Origin: Pseudomonas putida
Lineage (GTDB): Bacteria; Pseudomonadota; Gammaproteobacteria; Pseudomonadales; Pseudomonadaceae
Direction: 5' to 3'
Length of the DNA stretch: 64,000 nt
NCBI RefSeq assembly: GCF_009883635.2
Contig: NZ_CP026115.2
Span: 5,704,001-5,768,000, forward strand
Positions 53,591 through 61,434 of the stretch are shown piece after piece. Made by a program: the position numbers and the translations under genes. The notes beneath the pieces were generated by a model. The model worked only from the letters and a program-made list of their open reading frames with translations, ran no database searches and was not told the origin of the DNA. Numbering within the stretch: the first letter of the stretch is position 1; each line of letters starts with the position of its first letter.

Positions 53591-53731
53591 CTTTCTGAGG
53601 GAGACAGGTACATCTATGCAGCTAGGCATCTCCGCACTGCTCTCAAGCGAACGAAGGATTACCCTGCTAAAAATCTAGCTGAACTTGATGCTCTGCTTTG
53701 GTATGCGGAGGAGGCTAGGGCGAACGCATAG
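53591..53731 (+). pseudogene. Out-of-frame C-terminal extension of the PLD-like protein
   Basis: The frame two bases ahead of the PLD gene reads LSEGDRYIYAARHLRTALKR, TKDYPAKNLAELDALLWYAE, EARANA-TAG, a well-formed protein end with no start codon or ribosome site of its own. The likely reading is that one base was lost near 53575, so the PLD gene stops early at TAG 53583 and its last 46 residues became untranslated. Confidence 0.6.
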
Positions 53732-53944
53732 AACAACCTGTCGTTTTTATGCGAGATGTATATTCAAGAAAAACCGACAGCAGGGGTCGCCGAGTTCGCT
53801 GAATGTGCTTGCGGGCCGCTTGTCTAGCGAAACTATCTCGCGTAGATGCGTTGCACAACAGAGGCGGGAGTTGGCCCGCCCAGCCCGCAGTCGAAAGTTA
53901 CTTGCAAGGCGGGGCTTACTTTTGCAAGAAAATGGAGAGCATGG
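53732..53944. other. Gap before small membrane-protein gene
   Basis: About 210 bases with no supported gene or repeat. Confidence 0.4.
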
Positions 53945-54514
53945 ATGTTTAATGTTGGAGAGAAAATCGCATCAATCGTCGGGGTATTGATCGGATTGGG
54001 CATTGGCCTGATGATCTTGCCACCGTTTGGGCTTCCAGCGTTTGTAATTTCCTGGTGGATATTCGATACACCATCACCCTGGGCAATTTACACCTTCATC
54101 TACGACAAACAGCATGTCGCAATCATCTTGCTGGTGGCCTTTGTCTTCCTGACATGGATGGTGGGCTTCAAAGCGAGCCTAGACGAGGCTTCGCATCTCG
54201 CGAAACTCAGAGAGAGCGAGCAGCGGCTCGGCTGGCTGAAGCGCTACTACCTTTACCGAAACCGTGAGCTTATCGACGCTTACCGCATGGTGTGTGCGTC
54301 AGACGTTGATGTTGCTGAGTTCTCGTCCTGGCTCAGCCTGAATAGGCCGAATCTGTACCGTAAGCACAGCGACCCGTTGTCCTTTATCCCGGATGGGCCG
54401 ATACTGCAGAATGTCAGTGGTCATGTGCGCCGGGGCCATACCCGCTACACTAACAGAGGGCCGGTCGACGTCGGCTCGCATCATGTTCGAGGTCATACCA
54501 GGCTTAGGCGGTGA
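53945..54514 (+). CDS. Unknown two-segment membrane protein
   Basis: 189 residues from ATG 53945 with GGAGAGCATGG upstream. Two hydrophobic regions (about residues 7-40 and 50-75) precede a cytoplasm-type helical domain with RLGWLKRYYLYRNRELIDAY, and a basic C-terminal tail with repeated HxRxGHTR (VRRGHTRYTNRGPV, HHVRGHTRLRR). The tail looks suited to nucleic acid or envelope contact. It is between the PLD region and an mvaU remnant. No family recognised. Confidence 0.6.
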   Translation: MFNVGEKIASIVGVLIGLGIGLMILPPFGLPAFVISWWIFDTPSPWAIYTFIYDKQHVAIILLVAFVFLTWMVGFKASLDEASHLAKLRESEQRLGWLKRYYLYRNRELIDAYRMVCASDVDVAEFSSWLSLNRPNLYRKHSDPLSFIPDGPILQNVSGHVRRGHTRYTNRGPVDVGSHHVRGHTRLRR

Positions 54515-54534
54515 TCGCTTGGGCAGCGATCAGC

Positions 54535-54896
54535 ATAGAATCCTTCCAACACAGAGTTATACAGCAGCTCGCGGCTCAACTCGCAGAGCTTGAAACCTGA
54601 AAGGCAGCTCTGAGCTAGTAGTAAGAAATCGAGTTTGAAACCAAACTGCGTGACCTACTGAGTCAGTATGGCTACAGCCTGCGCGACATTCTCAACACGT
54701 TGGATCCTCAGTCGCGCCGCCGTGTTTCTACACTGGCAGCATCTGATAAGGCCCCGCACCGTGTACGGCAGGTCAAGCAATACAAGAACCCGCACAACGG
54801 CGAGATCATCGAGACCAAGGGCGGCAATCACAAGCTTCTCAAGGAGTGGAGGTTTCAGTATGGTGGGACGTGGTGGAAGGCTGGCTTGCCCAGTAA
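54535..54896 (+). pseudogene. mvaU copy 4, full length but broken
   Basis: The frame QQLAAQLAELET hits TGA, then TAG TAG TAA in a row, and later reads EIEFETKLRDLLSQYGYSLR, DILNTLDPQSRRRVST, KQYKNPHNGEIIETKGGNHK, LLKEWRFQYGG. A one-base loss in the GGTGGGACGTGG stretch shifts the last residues (compare GGTGGTGACGTGG). The triple stop alone makes it non-functional. The usual terminator follows. Confidence 0.92.
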
Positions 54897-54918
54897 CACA
54901 CTCCACTTATGGTTTGCT

Positions 54919-54940
54919 AAAGCCCCCTGATGGGGGCTTT
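54919..54940 (+). terminator. mvaU-type terminator (copy 4)
   Basis: AAAGCCCCC, TGAT loop, GGGGGCTTT followed by T, 22 bases after the pseudogene's stop. Confidence 0.82.
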
Positions 54941-54977
54941 TCTATGCTGATGCTTCTAGGTGTTCGCAGGTACGGGG

Positions 54978-55405
54978 GCTGAACTGAGTGAGTGAAATGC
55001 ATACCTGGCCTGTCTTGTGAAACGTGGAGAGGCCTGCGGTACTCACAGCGAAATTGACGGCAGCGTCTTTGGCGACGATCACCGGTGCGTGACCACCTAG
55101 CTCCATGGTCACTCGATTCATGTGGGCGCCGGCAAGTGCCGCGAGAGCTTGCCCGCAGGTGTAGATCCGGTGAAGGCAACTTTGCGGATGACTGGCTAAG
55201 CGATCATGTGTGAGGAGATCTGCTGCGGGTCACCGTAGATGAGTCCCAGTACGCTAAAAGGCAGTCCAGCGTCGATGAAGACTTGAATGAATGCAGCAGG
55301 TGAGGCCGGAGTTTCCTCGGGGGTCATGACCAAGAATGAAAGCCCGCAAGGGTCGACTCCTGTTGGGGCCAGTAGCTGGTTCACGGCATATGATGATAGA
55401 AGCAT
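54978..55405 (-). pseudogene. Aldehyde dehydrogenase internal fragment
   Basis: The minus strand reads [50 protein letters not shown] then TAG where Ser would stand, [16 protein letters not shown], a frameshift, [30 protein letters not shown], and [15 protein letters not shown] with the catalytic Cys. It matches an NAD(P)+ succinate-semialdehyde-dehydrogenase-like enzyme. Both ends and parts inside are missing. Confidence 0.85.
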
Positions 55406-56000
55406 GGAGTGGAAACATTCACTGAAAGGAGAAAATCTTCTCTCTTGGACAATGCCCGATGGAATTTACCGGCTGAGATCTAAGTTTCGGTATCTCTGCG
55501 TTTCTAAGGCAGGAAAAATCGGCTGGGTAAGAGTCAATAAAACTATCTACTCATTCATTGAGAATGAGGTTGAGTATCCTATAGGGCGCATCCACTCTCA
55601 GCCAAGCTGGCAAGTCACCATTGATGCGAAAAACTCCGAGCCTAGAAGAGGGTTTTCTGATTCTAATTTGCTTGTAAGAGTTGCTAAGGGTGGGCGAGTG
55701 CTATGCCGAATCTTCATGAGGTATGATGTTGATCAGCTAACTGCATACCCTCCGGTGGCGCCTTACTCAAAAACTAAAAATAAGGCGTCTGCAAACTCTA
55801 CTCGCGATGCTATTTTCTGGATTGAGAGTAATTTGCATGAGTTCGAAAATGATGTAAAAAAACTGATTACGACTCCGTTTAAGTTTGAGCAAAATTTGAC
55901 AGGCGTTCGGGCTGAGAAATTTTTTGGTCGTGGTGGTACGTCTCTTCAATTGCAGTTGGTAGATATTGGGCAGGGGTTCGCACTACATGTACTGAAATGA
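55404..56000 (+). CDS. AT-rich orphan gene, 198 residues
   Basis: The protein starts [20 protein letters not shown] from the ATG at 55404. Part is beta-rich ([40 protein letters not shown]), then a Lys-rich helical end ([20 protein letters not shown]). Its base composition is much richer in A and T than its neighbours, a sign of transfer. It starts at the edge of the ALDH remnant on the other strand, so it was probably inserted there. No family recognised. Confidence 0.65.
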   Translation: MEWKHSLKGENLLSWTMPDGIYRLRSKFRYLCVSKAGKIGWVRVNKTIYSFIENEVEYPIGRIHSQPSWQVTIDAKNSEPRRGFSDSNLLVRVAKGGRVLCRIFMRYDVDQLTAYPPVAPYSKTKNKASANSTRDAIFWIESNLHEFENDVKKLITTPFKFEQNLTGVRAEKFFGRGGTSLQLQLVDIGQGFALHVLK

Positions 56001-56161
56001 TAGAAAATTGCCGGCGACCGACCCTACACAACTTGTAGCCAGATTCTCAGCTGGGGCACGCCAGCCCGTTAGGGTCGAAGGCTTCGGGATAGAAGCCCAC
56101 TAGAGCTGAAACTTGGCGCGGCCAGGGTTTGGTTCACGACAGCCTTTCTCGAGGAGCCAAG

Positions 56162-56425
56162 CTCAGAGCAGTAACGATGTGAAGCACAATAGACTAAGAG
56201 GCAGGGCGGTCACCAAGACGGCTGCGGGATAGAGAGCCATTGTGGCCAGCGCGGTTGTTTGGGCGCGCATGAACGGAGATTCCAGGGGCGCGGGGTGATT
56301 AACTGAGCGACCATATGGGCTTGCTCCAGCCCTGTTGCCGTCAAAGGGGGGCTCGCGTGATCCCAAGTAGGTTTACCTGCATTAGCGTCGCTTTCGCCGT
56401 GACGTATCAGCCTGACGTTCTTCAT
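56162..56425 (-). pseudogene. Histidine phosphatase (phosphoglycerate-mutase-like) remnant
   Basis: MKNVRLIRHGESDANAGKPT has the phosphatase RHGES motif, then SPPLTATGLEQAHMVAQLIT. The continuation FMRAQTTALATMALYPAAVL is in another frame and stops soon after, so there is a frameshift near 56310 and most of the C-terminal part is lost. Confidence 0.8.
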
Positions 56426-56509
56426 GGACTATGCTTTGGCTCACGTTGCTTGGATTGTGCCATGCTGGCATGGCAGCGAGTGGGATAGCCATGCTAGATG
56501 GGAGAAACC

Positions 56510-56719
56510 GTGAAGAAAGATCTGAGCAAGGTGCTGATGCCTGACCACCCTCTGTACACCGAGACTGTAGAAGCGCTCAAGCTGTACCACCAAGCCCAGG
56601 CTGATGGTGTAGGTGGAGCGGAGCTGGAACGTCTTCGGTTGATGGCTGAGCATCGCTTTCAAGCCGTCACTGATTACCAGCTTCAAGCCCTTGGCGGCCC
56701 TGCCGAGCAAGCCCATTAG
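56510..56719 (+). CDS. Small protein of a three-member local family (member 1)
   Basis: About 69 residues from GTG 56510 (VKKDLSKVLMPDHPLYTETV), or 73 from ATG 56498. It has the family frame PDHP-Y-(x)n-AELERLRLMAEHRFQAVTDYQ and ends GGPAEQAH. It is clearly related to the proteins at 60374 and 60766. It looks helical and soluble, with no membrane segment. GGGAGA precedes the GTG. Function is unknown. Confidence 0.7.
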   Translation: MKKDLSKVLMPDHPLYTETVEALKLYHQAQADGVGGAELERLRLMAEHRFQAVTDYQLQALGGPAEQAH

Positions 56720-56746
56720 CAACTGGTCTTCCGAGCTGGTCGACCT

Positions 56747-57202
56747 CTAGCTACGAGTTGGACTGGAGAACATGCCGGCGATGATCCTAGCATCAAGAAG
56801 AGCATGATGCGGCAGCTCTTCCCCATCGTTTATCGGAGACAGTGTGCTCGCATCTGTTGGACGATTCCGAACGTTTTGAGGCCAACGCCCAGCGTCGTAA
56901 GCGAGCTCGCAAAACAGCTCCCAGTCGTACTCGGGTGCATCTGTAACGATCTCGAGCTCAGTTTCGAAGGAAGCGAGGAAAGTGAGCAGCGCAGTCCTGG
57001 CCTCCATGATTGGCAGGGCGTGCTCACCGTGCCAAAGCTGAGGAAGTACGATTTCCTTTACGAACTCACTGCAGTCCTCCACTCGCCAGGAGTCGAGCAG
57101 TTCGACGTAAAATTCCCGGCCATCTTGGCTGACCAGAGCCAAGGAGATCAGCTTGGCCTGCTCGCTAAGCTCGGTGAACTCGGTATCCAAAAAGAGCCTC
57201 AT
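56747..57202 (-). CDS. DEDD-type 3'-5' exonuclease-like protein
   Basis: The 151-residue protein has the first acidic motif FLDTEFTE (Asp6, Glu8), a second Asp region (IVTDAPEYDWELFCELAYDA) and a third, ELPHHALLDARIIAGMF, with His and Asp in the DEDDh arrangement. It is shorter than most RNase T or DnaQ domains but complete. It would trim RNA or DNA from the 3' end. It follows the zinc-ribbon gene at 57224 by 21 bases on the same strand, so they are probably one unit. Confidence 0.78.
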   Translation of the reverse strand: MRLFLDTEFTELSEQAKLISLALVSQDGREFYVELLDSWRVEDCSEFVKEIVLPQLWHGEHALPIMEARTALLTFLASFETELEIVTDAPEYDWELFCELAYDAGRWPQNVRNRPTDASTLSPINDGEELPHHALLDARIIAGMFSSPTRS

Positions 57203-57223
57203 ACTTTTGAATCTCCTGCATGC

Positions 57224-57505
57224 CTAGCAAACGCCTACCCGACCGAAATTCTCATAGGAAAGCAGGGCGTCCCCTTCCTCAGTAAACATGGACAGTGTCC
57301 AGCGCTCGTGCTTTATGGCCGACACCAAAACGAAGAAGCAGGGCTCACATAGGTGAAGTTTATAGGCCTCGCCTGCATGCTGAGAGTCTTTCCCCCAAGC
57401 GGCGCTGAGTAGGCCATGCTCGCCGGTTGGGTAACACGATTGGCCGCAGCGGTCGCAGATAATGTTATCGACCTCGTCGGTGCTGATTTGGGCTGTGTGT
57501 GTCAT
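57224..57505 (-). CDS. Small Cys-rich (zinc-ribbon-like) protein
   Basis: 93 residues from ATG 57505 (MTHTAQISTDEVDNIICDRC; a longer frame reaches 57643 through the repeat, which is unlikely). It has two Cys pairs, ICDRCGQSC and LCEPC, likely to bind zinc. The rest is HERWTLSMFTEEGDALLSYE. It is immediately upstream of the exonuclease-like gene. Proteins of this type often contact nucleic acid or a partner enzyme. Confidence 0.7.
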   Translation of the reverse strand: MTHTAQISTDEVDNIICDRCGQSCYPTGEHGLLSAAWGKDSQHAGEAYKLHLCEPCFFVLVSAIKHERWTLSMFTEEGDALLSYENFGRVGVC

Positions 57506-57570
57506 GGCTCGTATGTTCGCATGCGTCTGTGAGAGATGACTTGAAGCATGTTGATGGATACTCCGAAAGG

Positions 57571-57669
57571 CAAGCGGAGCGCGCCGGCGTGACGGATGGA
57601 AGCCCGAAGGGTCGAGACGTCGCAAAACGATGGTTCGGTTCACGACAGCCGGGCCTGGTAGGGCACGCC
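57571..57669 (+). repeat. Copy 1 of a ~97-base repeat
   Basis: It starts CAAGCGGAGCGCGCCGGCGT and ends GGTAGGGCACGCC. It matches 61080-61176 with very few changes and a two-base difference in length. It has no ribosome site for the frame it could encode. It lies in the 57506-58067 gap, the rest of which holds nothing recognised. Confidence 0.85.
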
Positions 57670-58067
57670 ATCAGCGCTCTACAAGGCTTTCAACATGCGC
57701 TCGAGTCGCTGATGCTCCCACGTAGATAACAGAGCAATCGGATCTGTTCGATCACCTGAACCAAAATCCCAACGCTGCCCTTCTGGGCTTACAGCTTGCT
57801 AGCAGTAATCCAGATCATCGCAGTCGTTGGGATTTCACTTGTTCGATGCAAATTCAGAGAGTGATGAGTAGGCGGAGCTGTACGCGTTCGAGCAGTGGGA
57901 GCCAGAACCTCCCGGAACCGCCTCAGATGCCGAATAAAGTCAACCATCGGACAGCGCTAAGACGACTTCCGTCAAAACTGAGCCGTAGGGGGATGCCCGG
58001 CAGACGCAAACAACCAGGCTAAAACTTTGGCTGGCCTCATTCGCTCTGACCTCTGTGAATCAGACCT
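57670..58067. other. Gap with no recognised feature
   Basis: About 400 bases between the repeat and the 58068 gene. No gene, terminator or remnant was found on either strand. Confidence 0.4.
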
Positions 58068-58517
58068 TCAAGGCGCTGGGGAAATCAGTCCAAGCTCGTT
58101 CAGTGCTTTGATACCTTCAACGTCCACTACTCGAGCGATATCCGACGGCGTCCATGACGAAATCTCGTTTTTGAAGATTTCGCTTGATCGGAAAGGCATG
58201 GTTGATACGGCCTCGAGCTTACCCACCCTTACGTTTTGGAAGCGGTCGAAGTCGTCGACGAGCAGGAAATAGCAATTGCTATACGAAGAGAACAAGATCT
58301 GTGCCGAAGCGCGAAGGTGCAGGTGCTCCCTTAGAAGGGCTAGAGCGAAACCTGGGCCACGTACAGCTTCAACAGCGATGACCATTCGATTCGGGCACAG
58401 CGGCAGCTCATAAGCTGCGCCGTCTTGTAATGCGCGCGATGGGCGCGGCTCACCAGTATCGGTTTCATTCACCTGAGTCATGCTCGACCCAGAATCATTG
58501 AACTGAGTTTTTTCCAT
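58068..58517 (-). CDS. Unknown soluble protein, 149 residues
   Basis: The frame starts MEKTQFNDSGSSMTQVNETD. It has a polar first 35 residues, then a mixed domain (LCPNRMVIAVEAVRGPGFAL; ILFSSYSNCYFLLVDDFDRF) and a last part EISSWTPSDIARVVDVEGIK. There are no membrane segments. No family recognised. It stands alone. Confidence 0.55.
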   Translation of the reverse strand: MEKTQFNDSGSSMTQVNETDTGEPRPSRALQDGAAYELPLCPNRMVIAVEAVRGPGFALALLREHLHLRASAQILFSSYSNCYFLLVDDFDRFQNVRVGKLEAVSTMPFRSSEIFKNEISSWTPSDIARVVDVEGIKALNELGLISPAP

Positions 58518-58943
58518 GTTTCACCATATCCTGCAGGCGCAAGGGGGCGCTTTCTGACTACTGATCAGGGTATACGTGGCCCTGCTGACTGACAACGGGC
58601 GCTAGAAGCGCGTCACTGAAATCGCCAGTCGCCGAAAGGGCTGATATCCACCAATGAATGCCTGGGTTGGATGGATAGGCGGTGAAGAGCAATATGGAAG
58701 GGGTAGCGCCACCAAGATGATCATTGGGAATACCGGTCAAGAATTGGGTATTGCGAGGGAGGGGAGCTCGTGGGCGCCAATCACTTTGTGCACCTAGGCA
58801 CTCGCTCCTCAGTGAGGATGAAAGGGCGGCGCCGGGCAGCAGAGGGAGAGATGCGTGATGGCCTTTTGCTTTGATGGCTATGTCACTAGAATCCCCAGCA
58901 GCTCTGTGTGAGTTGCACGGAGCGTTAACGCAAGGAAGTCGAT
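58518..58943. other. Gap before lipoprotein gene
   Basis: About 425 bases. A 140-residue minus-strand frame runs through it, but its composition and overlap with the lipoprotein start make it unlikely. Promoter of the lipoprotein gene must lie here. Confidence 0.45.
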
Positions 58944-59579
58944 ATGCAATTTGTACAAGCCATTGGCCTTGCCTTGGCATTGAGCCTTGGTGGATGCGCG
59001 AGTTTTACCAAGGATGAAGTGGCGCCGGTAGATCTGCCCTCGATGGCCAGTTACTCGATCAAGCCCAATGTCTATGTGGACTTCGATTATTACCAGGGGG
59101 CACCCGGCAACACCCAGGCAAACGAGGTACCGCAGGCTCGCGACATGCTCAAACCCGAGCTCAAACGTGCTTTGAACGAGTCGGGGCTGTTTGGGCGCGT
59201 TACCTTTGACGAGTTCGAAAAGCAGCCAGGTGACTACAGCCTACGACTGAAGGTCTACAACCATCCGCCCGGCGGTGGCCAAATGGTATTGGCGTTCATT
59301 AGCGGTTTTACGTTCACGATCATTCCAGCCCTGGCTACCGATCAGTTCACTATGAGCCTGGAAACCTTGGACGATCGTGGCCAGTCGTTGGGCAAGGACA
59401 CTAACCATGATGCGGTCAACACTTGGCTCGGGATCTGGTTCCTGCCTCTTGTCGGCAACACTCCTAAGGCTGCGGTTACAGATACTTTCACCCGTCAGGT
59501 CAACGCGCTCCTGAAGAACTGGGTCGACAGCAACCGTATGAAGTACTCCGCGATTGAAACCCAGCAATCGCGGGGCTGA
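58944..59579 (+). CDS. Outer-membrane-type lipoprotein, unknown
   Basis: The 211-residue protein has a signal peptide and lipobox (AIGLALALSLGGCASFTKDE) with the lipid-bearing Cys at about residue 18. Residue +2 is Ala, so sorting to the outer membrane is likely. Then IKPNVYVDFDYYQGAPGNTQ and a domain with LNESGLFGRVTFDEFEKQPG. AAGGAAG precedes the ATG. It converges with a second lipoprotein at 59622 and shares a bidirectional terminator. Function is unknown. Confidence 0.8.
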   Translation: MQFVQAIGLALALSLGGCASFTKDEVAPVDLPSMASYSIKPNVYVDFDYYQGAPGNTQANEVPQARDMLKPELKRALNESGLFGRVTFDEFEKQPGDYSLRLKVYNHPPGGGQMVLAFISGFTFTIIPALATDQFTMSLETLDDRGQSLGKDTNHDAVNTWLGIWFLPLVGNTPKAAVTDTFTRQVNALLKNWVDSNRMKYSAIETQQSRG

Positions 59580-59590
59580 GATGAATAGCA

Positions 59591-59620
59591 AAAGGGCCGC
59601 AGCAGTCGCGGCTCTTTTTT
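59591..59620. terminator. Bidirectional terminator between convergent lipoprotein genes
   Basis: AAAGGGCCGC (59591-59600) pairs with GCGGCTCTTT (59608-59617), one G-T pair. There is a run of T on the plus side and TTTTGC on the minus side. Confidence 0.85.
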
Positions 59621-59621
59621 T

Positions 59622-60167
59622 TCACTTCAATGCTTGTACGAACTGCGGGTCACTGTAGAGGCTTTTGAGCAGCTCTTGCACCATCGGGTTGTAGTTGTTC
59701 GCAGCAGCCGGGATGGCAATCGCTCCGATGAAGCTGCTGTCCCAATTACGCTGCACATCTTTGGTGGTTTCATATACCACTTGTCCTGCCTTGCGCAGCG
59801 TGAAACGGGCCGCCAATTCTCCATGACCATTCGCTACGCCGGAATCGAGCTGGCTTTTGACCAGTTGTACCTGCAGCTGCCGGTCAGCCCGTGGATCAAG
59901 CAGGCCAGCGTGGCGAAGTTCGTCGTTGATGGCTGCTTGGATGTGCAGGGGGACGCTGCCTGCAGGTGACGAGATGGAATTCATGCGCACCGACAGAGAG
60001 TCTTGACCGGCATCTGCATTCACTTGCGCTTCGCGAACAGGTTGTAACGGTGCATTCTGCTTGAGTTGCTGCACATTTTTGAAATTGGGTTCATATCGGG
60101 CCATTGTCACTCCGCAGCCTTGTAGCAGCAGTGCGCAGAGCGGGAGCGCCAGGTAGAGCTTCTTCAC
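59622..60167 (-). CDS. Lipoprotein, unknown (GTG start)
   Basis: 181 residues from GTG 60167 with AAGGA six bases upstream. Longer frames to 60386 are less likely. The lipobox is LYLALPLCALLLQGCGVTMA, Cys at about residue 17. Then YEPNFKNVQQLKQNAP, IQAAINDELRHAGLLDPRAD and NPMVQELLKSLYSDPQFVQA. It has the pattern of small periplasm-facing lipoproteins. It is convergent with the lipoprotein at 58944 and may work with it at the envelope. Confidence 0.78.
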   Translation of the reverse strand: MKKLYLALPLCALLLQGCGVTMARYEPNFKNVQQLKQNAPLQPVREAQVNADAGQDSLSVRMNSISSPAGSVPLHIQAAINDELRHAGLLDPRADRQLQVQLVKSQLDSGVANGHGELAARFTLRKAGQVVYETTKDVQRNWDSSFIGAIAIPAAANNYNPMVQELLKSLYSDPQFVQALK

Positions 60168-60373
60168 AGCAGATCCTTGCATGAGTGGTTGGAGCGGGAT
60201 TATCGGTAGATAGCGTTTCGCCATCAAGCGGTATAGTTCGTTTTCATGCAAAGGGTACAGATGTGCTCCTGGGCGCAAAACATAGGAGCTTTTGTCTGAT
60301 GACACCTGACGGTCATTGATTGGAACGGAATCACTTACACCTGGATGCAAACAAGGTCGCTGGCGGAGGTTTG

Positions 60374-60583
60374 ATGAAGAGAACACTGTTGGGCATCACA
60401 GAAGCGGGCGAGCCTTTGCTGAAGCAAGCGCTTGAGGCGATCCGTGCATACAACGACGCAATGGCCGAGGGCCGACCCGACGCGGAACTTGAGCGCCTTC
60501 GTATCGAGGCGGATCACCTCTACCACACCGTGATCGACTACCAATCTTGCAAAGCTGGCACCTTGGGTGACTCGACTCATTAG
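60374..60583 (+). CDS. Small protein of a three-member local family (member 2)
   Basis: 69 residues from ATG 60374 with GGAGG upstream. It reads MKRTLLGITEAGEPLLKQAL, EAIRAYNDAMAEGRPDAELE, RLRIEADHLYHTVIDYQ. The frame AELERLR-x-AxHxxxxVxDYQ is kept, but the start differs from members 1 and 3, so it is the most divergent. Function is unknown. Confidence 0.72.
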   Translation: MKRTLLGITEAGEPLLKQALEAIRAYNDAMAEGRPDAELERLRIEADHLYHTVIDYQSCKAGTLGDSTH

Positions 60584-60765
60584 TGCGGGCGATCATGTGA
60601 ATGTTTCTACGCAGACCAGAAGCAAAGGCAGCGATAACCCTGTGATGGTCGTCACGAATCGCTAAACTGTTACCCAGATGATCCCGGTGATCCGAGCGTT
60701 GAAAGCAGCAGGCCATAGGCATCGACAATTAGCTATCTAGGCTTTAAGGCATTGGAGTAACCACA

Positions 60766-60975
60766 ATGGTGAAGGATCTCAACAGCGTTCTGCTTCCTGA
60801 CCATCCGATGTACGCCGATGCTGTGGAAGCTATGAAACGTTATCACGAGGCACAAGCTGGGGGTGTCAGCGACGCGGAGCTCCAGCGTCTGCGGTTGTTG
60901 GCTGAACACAGGTTCCAGGCAGTCAATGACTACCAGTTGCGCGTACTTGGCGGCCCATCCGAGACTAGCCACTAG
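60766..60975 (+). CDS. Small protein of a three-member local family (member 3)
   Basis: 69 residues: MVKDLNSVLLPDHPMYADAV, EAMKRYHEAQAGGVSDAELQ, RLRLLAEHRFQAVNDYQLRV, LGGPSETSH. It is close to member 1 at 56510 over its whole length (PDHPxY, AELxRLRLxAEHRFQAVxDYQL, LGGPxE). Helical, soluble, unknown role. It is 182 bases after member 2 on the same strand. Confidence 0.74.
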   Translation: MVKDLNSVLLPDHPMYADAVEAMKRYHEAQAGGVSDAELQRLRLLAEHRFQAVNDYQLRVLGGPSETSH

Positions 60976-61079
60976 TAAAAGCTGCTAAACGCTATAGCGC
61001 TTGAGCCCAGTGGTGCCGCTTGGAAAAGCAGACCGTTCTAGCCACGAACGATTTGGAGGAGGCAGAAAGTGAGTGATAG

Positions 61080-61176
61080 CAAGCGGAGCGCCGGCGTGAC
61101 GGATGGAAGCCCGAAGGGCCGAGACGTCGCAAGGCGATGGCTCGGTTCACGACAGCCGGGCCTGGTAGGGCACGCC
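61080..61176 (+). repeat. Copy 2 of the ~97-base repeat
   Basis: Matches 57571-57669 nearly base for base. It also forms the last few codons of the doubtful minus-strand frame at 61147. Confidence 0.85.
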
Positions 61177-61419
61177 CTCTTGGAAATGGCATGCGTCAAC
61201 CTGCTCCCAGCACTGATTTTCGACCTTGGTCATTCTCCGTCGCTCGAACACGACTTCTTCTAGTACCTGGCAGACCTCGCGAGTAGTGAGGACGCTTGGG
61301 GAAGTGTTGTCGCAGTCGTCTAGTCGAGCGATCAATCCAACCAGGAGATGCACTGTTGTAAAGCGCTGTGCATAACAACATGCACCAGTCGGAAGCGGAG
61401 TGATGGACTTCACACCCAT
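61147..61419 (-). CDS. Possible small protein running into the repeat
   Basis: The frame from ATG 61419 reads MGVKSITPLPTGACCYAQRF, TTVHLLVGLIARLDDCDNTS, PSVLTTREVCQVLEEVVFER, and looks coding in its middle part, but its stop lies inside the ~97-base repeat, so the natural end may be lost. AAGG lies close before the ATG. Evidence is weak. Confidence 0.35.
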   Translation of the reverse strand: MGVKSITPLPTGACCYAQRFTTVHLLVGLIARLDDCDNTSPSVLTTREVCQVLEEVVFERRRMTKVENQCWEQVDACHFQEGVPYQARLS

Positions 61420-61434
61420 TAGCCTTAAGCTCAT

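Noticed and set aside
58558..58980. 140-residue minus-strand open frame before the lipoprotein gene
   Set aside because: No ribosome site, odd composition rich in Ser/Pro/Leu, and it overlaps the clear start of the lipoprotein gene.
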